Source of the DNA: VRUE01 sp036403515
GTDB lineage: Bacteria > Actinomycetota > Thermoleophilia > Solirubrobacterales > 70-9
Assembly: GCA_036403515.1 (NCBI GenBank)
Contig: DASWQV010000059.1
Location: 1 to 64,000 of the forward strand
Direction of reading: 5' to 3'
DNA length: 64,000 nt
Part shown: piece by piece, positions 43,453 through 50,900 of the stretch
Position numbering within the stretch: position 1 is the stretch's first letter
Layout of the letters: the number at the start of each line of letters is the position of its first letter
Program-made: the position numbers and the translations under genes
The notes under the pieces: generated by a model
The model's database searches: none
Told to the model about the DNA's origin: nothing
Seen by the model: the letters and a program-made list of their open reading frames with translations, nothing else

Positions 43453-43656
43453 CTACGACCCTTGGATGGCACGGAGCAGATATGCCAAAACCCATTCGAC
43501 GATTGGCCGTCGCTCGGCAACCGCACCGTGATCACCGCCTGACTCGACGACTTCGGCAGTGATTCGCTCGGCCATCGCGTCGCCAAGTTCCAACTTGGAA
43601 AAGACAACGGCCCCGTGACCGGGGGCTCTGGCCTTCCGTTGGAGCACCTTCGCCAT
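43453..43656 (-). CDS. Possible small protein (67 aa)
   Basis: From an ATG at 43656 on the minus strand the product is amphipathic (MAKVLQRKARAPGHGAVVFS start, RRPIVEWVLAYLLRAIQGS end). No ribosome binding site stands out and no family is recognised. It is the only plausible gene in the 400 bases between the DUF2971 gene and the methyltransferase. Confidence 0.3.
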   Translation of the reverse strand: MAKVLQRKARAPGHGAVVFSKLELGDAMAERITAEVVESGGDHGAVAERRPIVEWVLAYLLRAIQGS

Positions 43657-43758
43657 GCCAGCCGACGCTTGCGTCCCTGATTTTCGCTCTCCATGGCAAG
43701 AGTAGCTCGCCCTCGGTGGGGTTGACTCGGCGTCCTTTTTTGGCTCTAGGCTTGCTGC

Positions 43759-44550
43759 GTGGGGCTGGGGACGAATCGAGACCGCGGGGCCGAGATCGCC
43801 TATGAGGCGATTGCGCCCGCCTACGACGACTTCACCGCGCATCACAAATACGAGGCGCTGATGGAGGAACTCCTACCCGCGCTCGAGCAGCATGGCCTAG
43901 CCGGCCACCGGTTGCTCGATGTCGGATGCGGGACCGGTAAGAGCTTCCTTCCAATGCTGTCGCGAGGTTGGGCCGTGACTGCTTGTGACGTTTCGCCAGC
44001 AATGGTGGCGCGGGCACGGGAGAAGGTCGGCGACTCGGTTCGGCTTGAGGTTGCCGACATGCGCGATCTACCCGTCTTCGGGGAATTCGACTTGGTTTGG
44101 CCACTCGTCGACGCAGTGAACTACTTGCTGGATAGAGACGAACTCAAGGCTGCACTTGCGGGAATGCGAGACAACTTGGCAGCCTCTGGGGTGTTGCTGT
44201 TCGACGTCAGCACCCTGCTCGCATACCGCAGTTTTTTTGCCACGAGCGAGGTGATAGAGCAAGACGGGGCGCGCTTGGTTAGACGGGGCTTTACGTCAGC
44301 CGACGCACCATCCGGCTCTGTCTGGGAAGCGCGATTTGCAGTTGAGGGCGGGGCCAAGATGATTGAGCCTCACCTGCATCGACAACGTCACTTTCCTGAA
44401 CTGGACATGTTGGAAGCGCTTAGGGCATCGGGTCTTGAAGTCCTCGATGTCGCCGGCCAGCATGTAGACGGAATTGGGTTGCAGCGGCCACTCAATGAAT
44501 CGGAGCACACAAAGGCCGTCTACATTGCGCGCCGCTCTGGCGCGGATTAA
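43759..44550 (+). CDS. Class I SAM-dependent methyltransferase
   Basis: 263 residues from GTG 43759. The SAM-binding motif I LLDVGCGTGKSFLPML is at about residue 53, acidic motif II in VTACDVSPAMVARAREK, motif III in DMRDLPVFGEFDLVW, and the fold ends GLEVLDVAGQHVDGIG. The size and N-terminal YDDFTAHHKYEALMEELL match small-molecule methyltransferases of the Methyltransf_25 type. Substrate unknown. It overlaps tail to tail, by 4 bases, with the E1-like fragment on the other strand. Confidence 0.75.
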   Translation: MGLGTNRDRGAEIAYEAIAPAYDDFTAHHKYEALMEELLPALEQHGLAGHRLLDVGCGTGKSFLPMLSRGWAVTACDVSPAMVARAREKVGDSVRLEVADMRDLPVFGEFDLVWPLVDAVNYLLDRDELKAALAGMRDNLAASGVLLFDVSTLLAYRSFFATSEVIEQDGARLVRRGFTSADAPSGSVWEARFAVEGGAKMIEPHLHRQRHFPELDMLEALRASGLEVLDVAGQHVDGIGLQRPLNESEHTKAVYIARRSGAD

Positions 44551-45065
44551 AGGTTGACCTTCCGATCTGGCGCTGTCTCGCCGCAGACGGGACAGCTCGG
44601 CTCCGACGCAACAGCTTCTCGTTTGAGCTCCATTGTCCGCAGGTCATAGACGTGGGCAGCGCCCAAGGTGGAGGGCTCGGCGAGGCCGGTGAGATGGTGC
44701 ATGAGGTCGAGCGCCACTTGCCCGCCTATCAACGCACAAGCCGGCCCCAGCGTCGCAGCGGGTGATGCTTTGGCTCGGAGCTGTTCGATTGCAAGATCAA
44801 ACAGCTCATAGGAGCGTCGGTAACCGATCTCCTGACAGGCATAACAGCCGGTTGGCTCCCGGCGTGCCCCGCCGCCGGGCAGAGCGGAGTCGCAGACCTC
44901 ATAGGTGTAGCGAGCGGGAGTTGCGCTTGCGGCGGGAGCTGCTGCGCCCGCGCCGGTGCCCAGCGCCGCGAAAACGCACATGCACTTGACGGCAATCTCT
45001 TTCGCGGTCCAAGACCTTCCTTGTTGTCTCATCTTTCGCTCTCTTGTCATCGAGGTTTCGGTCAT
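44547..45065 (-). pseudogene. ThiF/E1-like enzyme, C-terminal fragment
   Basis: Residues about 73-170 match the end of ThiF/E1-like adenylyltransferases such as those of peptide-modification clusters: TGCYACQEIGYRRSYELFDL, LGPACALIGGQVALDLMHHL, HVYDLRTMELKREAVASEPS and the zinc-binding pair CYAC/CPVC. The ATP-binding Rossmann half with GxGGxG is absent; in its place is a short unrelated start with a hydrophobic stretch (VKCMCVFAALGTGAGAAAPA). Probably a remnant of a lost biosynthetic gene, perhaps once partnered with the adjacent methyltransferase. Confidence 0.5.
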
Positions 45066-45386
45066 TTGAAGGCGTCGAATTGCTGTTTGGCCTGCGCCGC
45101 TTCTTCAGTGGAGGAGCTTGAGCCGCCACTTGGAGGTGGGGAGGCTTTGGTCTGTTCGGTGGTGCTGGAGGCAGAGACGGGCGCTGCCAGACCCAAAACC
45201 GTGGCCCGTCAGGAACCGGTGGCGTCCGGAGCAGGCGTCTGGACCGAAGCTCAGCGGACGCTCGCAAACGTCCAATGCAGGAGTGCGGGCGCGGGTTGAC
45301 GCGTTCGCAACCACGCGGAAGCAGCAGTCGTGGTCAAGTGACGACCCTCAAGTGGTCAGCCGCCAGAACGTTTAGGGTTTCGCTAT
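45066..45386. other. Gap without recognisable gene
   Basis: 320 bases of mixed composition. Frames on either strand read as low-complexity Arg/Pro/Ser text. I see no conserved motif, tRNA or clear hairpin. It may contain the promoter of the following membrane-protein gene and debris of the E1-like gene. Confidence 0.4.
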
Positions 45387-46188
45387 ATGCAGGGCGGTGG
45401 ATCTATCGCTTTTTACGAAATTGCAGCAACGCTGATCCCCGCGCTGTTCGTTGGCAGCATTCTCCTGGAGAAGCTCCAACCTTCAGCAAAGGTGACACAG
45501 ATCTCTGGAATGGAGATCGCTGGCCTTTCGCGCAACCAAGTAGAAGATGTGATTTCGGTGGTTGTACCCAAGCCGCGTCGTGGGATGGCTCACGAACATC
45601 ATCGTTCAGATGATGTTCTGGGGCTTCGAGCCGTGGGCTGTCAATTTGGTCGCCGTTGTTCTACCGATTGTCGCCGGTTGGGTTGTCTTCGCTGAGATCG
45701 TCGCGCTAGATGCGGTAGTTACCCGCTCCAGTAGTTCGTTTCACGCATGGGTCGTGGGGGGGACCCTGCTCGGGGGAGCCTTGGTCGTTCTCCTCGTCCT
45801 TTGGCTTCCTTGGCTCCGTAAGCTTGCCGCAACGCTGAAGGTGAGAGGCAAGGGACTAGTTGCATTTGTTGCAGGGCCGTTTCTCCTGGGCGTAGGTGCC
45901 CTCGCCGTGTTTGTCGCACTCTCAATTACCTACGTAGACCAGATCTTCGACGCTCCGACCCATCCTAGTGGCGAGCGAATCTGGCTAGAACACCTGATCG
46001 CCACGAGTGACTACCGCATCGACAAGCTCGATGCAGAAGCCCAGGTAAGCAAGGCGGCGCGCGAGCGCGCAAAGCCCCACCGCAAGACGCAAAAGGAGAT
46101 TGAGAGACGGGAGTGCGCAGAACTCGCCGAACTCCTCAGTGATGAAGCCCTCCAAGCTCCCCGCCCTTTACCCTGCCTGAAGACCTAG
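45387..46188 (+). pseudogene. Multi-span membrane protein gene with a frameshift
   Basis: The first part, from ATG 45387 (IAFYEIAATLIPALFVGSIL, SGMEIAGLSRNQVEDVISVV), runs to about 45565. The continuation, shifted by one base, reads VVGWLTNIIVQMMFWGFEPW, AVNLVAVVLPIVAGWVVFAE, LLGGALVVLLVLWLPWL and FVAGPFLLGVGALAVFVALS, then a charged tail ending at 46188. The joined product would have four or five membrane helices and about 265 residues. No family recognised. Confidence 0.5.
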
Positions 46189-46570
46189 CGAGTTAAGCAA
46201 TCATCCGTGCTCAGGCTGCTATGCATGGTCGAGCGCTCAAATATCACAGCGAGCCGAAAGGAGCATGCGGACAGTGGCAGGAGGCATTCTCGGTCGTTCC
46301 CGCTTTGCGCGAGAAACGAGACAGAGGGCAGCGCGGACTTCACGGTGACCGCGGTCTATCGGCCCGATCCCCATCAATGTCGCGTAGCCGCCCTTGTGCC
46401 TGCGGGCAAGAGCGAATTCGCAGTGCCCGAGATGCGGACCGCAAGCTGAGTTTCCAGAAGAAGTCGTCTACCGGCGCCCCATTTGTGGAAAAGCTAGGTG
46501 GAGCTTCCACCTGCGGCAAGCAGGCGCATTCCCTCGTAAGCGCCCCTGGAGATGCAGCCAGGGCTTCGCC
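46189..46570. other. Gap without recognisable gene
   Basis: About 380 bases between convergent genes. Several short frames contain Cys/His pairs (for example SQCPRCGPQAEF), which might be the debris of a zinc-ribbon gene, but no frame stays protein-like for more than about 40 codons. Confidence 0.4.
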
Positions 46571-48283
46571 TTAGCAGTTCGGAACGGCGAAATCGGTGTT
46601 GTGGGTGTAGGGACCGCCGTATGGGTCGCCGTTCATGAAGGTGTTGGCAGGTGAGTAGTAGGCGTTGTTCCAGGGCGAACTGGCGATCCGATACCAGTAG
46701 CCGTCCGGGTTGACGCTCGCGATCGTCGGATCATAGACCTTGCAGGAAATCTGGACCCACTGGCCCGAGGCGATCGCCGGTCCCATGCCGGAGGCGTTGT
46801 GATAGTTCGTGAAGGTGTTCACAGGATGGTTGGGCGTCTCCTGCTCTGACCAGGTCTGCGCTGGGGGAGGCGGCGGCGCTGCCCCGCAGGGCGGAATGCC
46901 GGGAGAGGGCTGATTGATCGGCTGGCCGTCGGCGACGAAGTGCTCATTGATCCAGCCGCTGCCACTACCGGGCCCGCTGACAATGCTCGCCTCCTCCCAC
47001 ATTGCGTCCGCGGAGCCTGGGACATTCGCGGCGCCCGCCTGATAGCAGGTCGGCCTAATTACGGTCCCCGGGTAGAACCCGTTTCCCGACGTCGCCACCG
47101 CCGTGTTCCAATCGGGCCCTGAGCGCCAATAGATCCCGCCTGCGGCATTCTGAACGTAGTACTCACCCCGGGGGAGGGAAGCCGGAGCCGTTGGGGACGG
47201 CGTCGGAGTGGAAGCCCCACATGCCTCGTTGCCGATGGTCGGCCCTACCGTGAGCTCATCAGTTAGGAAGTCGGATGCCAGGAGGTCAGGGCCACGAGCT
47301 CCTTGTGCCTTCAGGCAGTAGAACGCCTTGCTGGTGAGGATGTGCCTCCGGATCGCCAACCCGTTCAGGTTGTCGACCAACCAGGCGCTCTTTTGAGAGG
47401 AGGTGTCTTGGGATCCCTGGACTATGTGGCCGATGAACTCATCGCCTGCTGCGGGTACGTTGCCCCATCCCTGGCATGCGTTGCGGTAATCAAGAGCGGT
47501 GGGCCATGACGGATCTGACCGCCACGCCTCGAAATCCCAACTCGGGCCGGCGCGTCCCGTGATCGCGAAGGCGATGTGGCACACCATCTGCTTGTAGATG
47601 GAGTCGGTCTCTGACGCGGTCAGGTCGGGCCAGCTCACACAGCTGTGCAGCGCTGCCCAGATGCCCGGCACATCGGAGGATCCGTATGCGAACCAGGTCG
47701 GCGCAAACCCGATCCGAGCGCCGTACCCGTAGCCGACGGCATATGCCTTGCTCATGTAGACCCGGCCGAGGCCCGAGCAAGGCCGGGCGTATCCCGTGTC
47801 GATCTCCTCAGCGTCAGAGGCATGTGCACCCCGACTTCGACGCCTTTTCACCTTTGGCGGATGGCCTGGTATCCACCCATCACTCGAATGGAAGGTGCCG
47901 GGACGAACGGCGATCCGCGCTCTGTGGCTCCGTCCCGTGATGAAGACTCGTCTAGCGGTGCCGAGCGAGGCAGGGTTCGACTCTTCGGTCCCGCAACTGA
48001 TGTAGACGGCCCAACGCCCTCGCGTCCGTTGACCGGTCTGCCAGCTGATCCGGCGTGACGGGCCGCCAAGTTCGATGGGATAGGGACGGCTGGTCCGAGC
48101 GCCGTCTCCGAATTGAGCGATGCAGACTCGCGCTTTATCAGGGGGGACGAACACCACACTCTGGCCGGCCGCCGGTGAATCGTGGCGCGATGGAAGGATG
48201 ATCGGTGCCGCTTCGGCGCTGGTCGCAACGATGCTCAGGCACCCGATGATGATCCCCGCCAGGAGGGATGCCCGCCGAATCAT
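46571..48283 (-). CDS. Secreted protein with SH3-like region and C-terminal YTHNTDF domain
   Basis: 570 residues with a signal peptide (LLAGIIIGCLSIVATSAEAA). Residues about 150-345 form a cysteine-containing domain with RNACQGWGNVPAAGDEFIGH; a bacterial SH3-like segment follows (GEYYVQNAAGGIYWRSGPDW through VADGQPINQ), then a Pro-rich linker. The last 60 residues (DGYWYRIASSPWNNAYYSPA, YTHNTDFAVPNC) match the exported end of the protein encoded at 34269-35351 in roughly 40 of 58 positions. Probably binds the cell envelope; no catalytic residues recognised. Confidence 0.6.
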   Translation of the reverse strand: MIRRASLLAGIIIGCLSIVATSAEAAPIILPSRHDSPAAGQSVVFVPPDKARVCIAQFGDGARTSRPYPIELGGPSRRISWQTGQRTRGRWAVYISCGTEESNPASLGTARRVFITGRSHRARIAVRPGTFHSSDGWIPGHPPKVKRRRSRGAHASDAEEIDTGYARPCSGLGRVYMSKAYAVGYGYGARIGFAPTWFAYGSSDVPGIWAALHSCVSWPDLTASETDSIYKQMVCHIAFAITGRAGPSWDFEAWRSDPSWPTALDYRNACQGWGNVPAAGDEFIGHIVQGSQDTSSQKSAWLVDNLNGLAIRRHILTSKAFYCLKAQGARGPDLLASDFLTDELTVGPTIGNEACGASTPTPSPTAPASLPRGEYYVQNAAGGIYWRSGPDWNTAVATSGNGFYPGTVIRPTCYQAGAANVPGSADAMWEEASIVSGPGSGSGWINEHFVADGQPINQPSPGIPPCGAAPPPPPAQTWSEQETPNHPVNTFTNYHNASGMGPAIASGQWVQISCKVYDPTIASVNPDGYWYRIASSPWNNAYYSPANTFMNGDPYGGPYTHNTDFAVPNC

Positions 48284-48334
48284 GCGGGCAGCATACGCAA
48301 ATTTGGTCCATAGGGTTAAGAACTCCTGTGTTAA

Positions 48335-48664
48335 TCAGGAGGTTCGGGTCAGCTCGACCCCTTCGCGCGAGAGGCGGAGGTCGCTGGCATCGCTGCGGCC
48401 GTTCGCATGGCCGCGAGTGGCCTTCCGGCGGGGCGAAGGACCAGGAATATCCATCGCTTCAGCTGTCGCCCTGCGACAGGCGACCCCGTAGATCGCACTC
48501 CTAAGGGGGAGCAGAATCTCGAAGTAGTGGTCGGTGCGGTCACCATCGAGACGCCTCAGCAGCGCCGTCGCTGCCTCAAGGCTTGCCAAATGAGCTTTGG
48601 CTGCTGCTGCCTCGGCTTCCCTCTCCTGTCGAATGCGCTCCTCGTACGGCACGTAGTCGTCCAC
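48335..48664 (-). CDS. Small hypothetical protein (109 aa)
   Basis: From GTG 48664. The N-terminal half is a charged helix (RIRQEREAEAAAAKAHLASL, EAATALLRRLDGDRTDHYFE), the C-terminal half basic. The helix could form a coiled coil. No family recognised and no clear ribosome binding site; the adjacent palindrome ACCCTGCCAGGGT (48670-48682) could be regulatory. Confidence 0.4.
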   Translation of the reverse strand: MDDYVPYEERIRQEREAEAAAAKAHLASLEAATALLRRLDGDRTDHYFEILLPLRSAIYGVACRRATAEAMDIPGPSPRRKATRGHANGRSDASDLRLSREGVELTRTS

Positions 48665-48741
48665 GGAAACACCCTGCCAGGGTGAAGACCGTCGGCGCTG
48701 AGCACTTCTCCTTCGCGCGAGGAGCGAAAGCTCTCTCCGTT

Positions 48742-49095
48742 ATGGATGCTTCCCCGGATTCAAAGATGCTCTATGTCTTGCATCCGGCGGAGGGAAGGTA
48801 CGTCTGGGCTCTCGAGATGCCCAGCGAGGACGGATCGGGGCGGATCCGAGAAGAGCGCGGGCAGGCCAGCGGCCTCGGTGAACTCTTCGCTGAGCTCGGC
48901 GAGAACCTGCCTCCTAGCCACTGGGTTGATCCTGAGTTGCCCATTTTCTGCCCTTCCCATACTCCCGTCCGCAATAAAGACGGAGGAGGGTTGGCCCTAT
49001 CCGGCGTCGAGGTCGGGATCACAGCCCGATTTAGGTCGGCCCTCTCTCCTAAGCCAGCAGGAGGCCAAGCGTCGAGGGCCGTATTGCGCGGATGA
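48742..49095 (+). CDS. Doubtful hypothetical protein
   Basis: A 117-codon frame from ATG 48742 (YVLHPAEGRYVWALEMPSED, GLGELFAELGENLPPSHWVD) overlapping the next gene by 4 bases. Composition is not strongly protein-like at the C-terminal end. It could be a real small gene coupled to the hydrolase or a chance frame. Confidence 0.25.
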   Translation: MDASPDSKMLYVLHPAEGRYVWALEMPSEDGSGRIREERGQASGLGELFAELGENLPPSHWVDPELPIFCPSHTPVRNKDGGGLALSGVEVGITARFRSALSPKPAGGQASRAVLRG

Positions 49096-50258
49096 CGGCG
49101 GCCACCCTTACACTCCCGTCCATGGGGGGGCTCGTGCCGACCGGTAGGTCGGCTCTGCAAGGTTCACATAGCTTCGCGCGGCTCGTCGGCCTGTTCGCGT
49201 TGCTTGCCGTGCTGGGCGCGGCCAGCTTTTGCTCCGCCCCTTCTGCACTCGCTGACAGTCAGGCGATCGTCAACGCGGCGGCCTCTCAGGCCGGGCGTCC
49301 CTACTGCTGGGACGGTGGGGATGAAAATGGTCCCACCCATGCAGCCGGGGATCTCGGCAATGGGGGCTGCGGCGGCAGCACGATCGGATTCGACTGCACC
49401 GGCCTCGCGATCTTCGCCGTCTACCAGGGAACGGGCATTTCGGGCCTTCCACACGACGGAGAGGGCAACAAGTGGGCCGCGAAGGGGACCGCCATCATGA
49501 ACCAGCCGGACCTTCAGCCCGGCGACATCGTCTTTTTCGGCGGCACGTTCGGCAACTTCGATCACGCGGGCATCTACGTGGGCAACGGGATGGTCTGGGA
49601 CGCCGAGAACTACAACGTGCCGGTCCAGAAGCATAGCCTCGCTTGGATCGAGAATTCGCTGCCATTCGTCGGCGCGGCGCGCTTCACTGGCTCACCGCCT
49701 GGCGGCGGGTCGCCGCCGCCTCCTCCGGCCGACAATCGTATGGTGGCGATCACTGGCTCAAGCGCATTGGTAATGCAGCAGTTCGGCGTCACGGGCTGGG
49801 TCACGCAGCTGCAGTCGGGCGACGCGAAGAAGATGGCACTCGCCGGTGACCGATCGGCTGCGATCACGGGCTGTGGCGGCCTCGTCAGCCAGCAGTTCGG
49901 CGTCACGGGCTGGGTCACACAGTTGCAGTGCGGCGACGCGCAGGCAGTCGGTCTGGATGGATCGACCGGCTACGTGAAGGCCCAGCCGTTCGCACCATCA
50001 ACGCCGGCTATGAACACGACGCCTCTACCTCAGTCGCCTGCGGCGAACACAACCCGCGGCTCCGCGACGACGGCCCGGACACCTGCATGTCGCACCGCGA
50101 TGAGCACCGAGGCGGCCGATCTCAACAGCTATCTCGCCGCAAGGCAGAAGCTGCGTCGCGCGAAGTCTCGGGAGCAGCGTGTCCAACTCTCGCGACAGGC
50201 TGCGCAGAAGAGTGCGATCTGGCGGGCTGCCGTGAAATGGCGAAAGCGAGCGTGCTGA
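49092..50258 (+). CDS. Secreted NlpC/P60-type hydrolase with tandem C-terminal repeats
   Basis: 388 residues with a signal segment (LVGLFALLAVLGAASFCSAP). The NlpC/P60 domain (about 55-205) has the nucleophile in IGFDCTGLAIFAV and the histidine in FDHAGIYVGNG, plus QPGDIVFFGG between them, so it should cleave peptidoglycan peptides. After a Pro-rich linker two copies of a 40-residue unit occur (MQQFGVTGWVTQLQSGDAKK and SQQFGVTGWVTQLQCGDAQA), resembling single blades of a propeller-like fold. The last 75 residues are basic helix. It may act on the cell wall during element transfer or be host cargo. Confidence 0.7.
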   Translation: MTAATLTLPSMGGLVPTGRSALQGSHSFARLVGLFALLAVLGAASFCSAPSALADSQAIVNAAASQAGRPYCWDGGDENGPTHAAGDLGNGGCGGSTIGFDCTGLAIFAVYQGTGISGLPHDGEGNKWAAKGTAIMNQPDLQPGDIVFFGGTFGNFDHAGIYVGNGMVWDAENYNVPVQKHSLAWIENSLPFVGAARFTGSPPGGGSPPPPPADNRMVAITGSSALVMQQFGVTGWVTQLQSGDAKKMALAGDRSAAITGCGGLVSQQFGVTGWVTQLQCGDAQAVGLDGSTGYVKAQPFAPSTPAMNTTPLPQSPAANTTRGSATTARTPACRTAMSTEAADLNSYLAARQKLRRAKSREQRVQLSRQAAQKSAIWRAAVKWRKRAC

Positions 50259-50572
50259 GCGCTGAATGAAGCCGCCGCTCGACCGAGGGGCCGGGGTCGA
50301 CGTCCTGCATTCGTGCGCGAAGCCAGCGCGCACCCCGTCGTATTGCGCGCCTCCGCTCTGACCGGATTTTCAGGCGTCTCGGCGTCGGCGGCGTCACGCC
50401 CGAGTTGGACGAGGAGCGGAAGGCAACATGCTGATTCCCAGCGCTTCCGCCTTGCGCGAGGAGCAGAAGCGTTGCCCTGATTTCGCGGTCCTCCGCAACC
50501 GCATCTGCCCGGCGACCAGCGGTACGGACCAGGGGAGTAAGGCGCTGAGCGCACTATGGCAGCTGCAATCCC
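50259..50572. other. Gap without confident gene
   Basis: About 310 bases. One short frame from ATG 50428 has a fair GGAAGG upstream and runs 55 codons (MLIPSASALREEQKRC start) into the conserved end repeat, but it matches nothing known to me. Otherwise no structure seen. Confidence 0.35.
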
Positions 50573-50640
50573 CAGTTGGAAATGGTGCGCCGTAACTGGC
50601 ACTTTCCGGCCGAAAGTGGCGTAATCGCCTCTAATCCCCG
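50573..50640. repeat. Element-end repeat with hairpin, copy 2
   Basis: Nearly the same as 41994-42060, including CGCCGTAACTG, the hairpin 50600-50618, and GGCGTAATCGCCTCTAATCC. It precedes the tRNA fragment by about 95 bases, as copy 1 precedes the tRNA 3' half by about 100. Confidence 0.6.
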
Positions 50641-50730
50641 CACTCGAGGCGGAACGCGCTATGAGAAGGATCAAGCCTAAAGGCCCTGGAAAGCAGCCTT
50701 TTTCGTAGTACACCGGCCTTTTTGACCGCC

Positions 50731-50872
50731 CGGTTGTGGTCCAGGTGGCCGCGGGTTCGAGTCCCGTCGTCCACCCTTTTGGAAACCGCGCTGTGGCGCG
50801 GTTTCTGTCGTTTGAGACAATGTTGCTTTCTCGATTGGGGGGGCAGTTTGAAATCGTCGGTCTCCAAACTGG
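50731..50872. repeat. tRNA-His 3' fragment and attachment-site repeat, copy 2
   Basis: GGTTGTGGTCCAGG (50732-50745) opens a tRNA-His 3' part: T arm GCGGG-TTCGAGT-CCCGT and acceptor strand ending CCACC at 50775, then the terminator hairpin (50782-50805) and shared downstream sequence. The 5' half of the tRNA is missing; the bases before the core (GACCGCCC) do not form an anticodon stem or D arm. It is therefore not a functional tRNA but the remnant left by integration. Confidence 0.7.
50782..50805 (+). terminator. Terminator hairpin behind the tRNA fragment
   Basis: GAAACCGCG (50782-50790) pairs with CGCGGTTTC (50797-50805), same loop CTGTGG as behind the intact tRNA-His. Confidence 0.55.
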
Positions 50873-50900
50873 AGTCCTGACTGTCGCCGCTCGGTTGGCG

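Larger units (their letters stand above)
42131..50872. mobile_element. Second, integrase-less island between tRNA-His and its 3' copy
   Basis: The 8.6 kb between the full tRNA and the tRNA fragment lies exactly where an element integrated into the 3' half of tRNA-His would lie. It holds a split DUF2971 gene, a methyltransferase, an E1-like fragment, a split membrane-protein gene and secreted proteins, but no integrase or transfer gene. Lower GC in 44-48 kb and several frameshifts point to a decaying, possibly mobilised island. Confidence 0.5.

Noticed and set aside
50731..50775. Second tRNA-His gene
   Set aside because: Only the part from the anticodon arm onward is present; no D arm or 5' acceptor strand can be formed.
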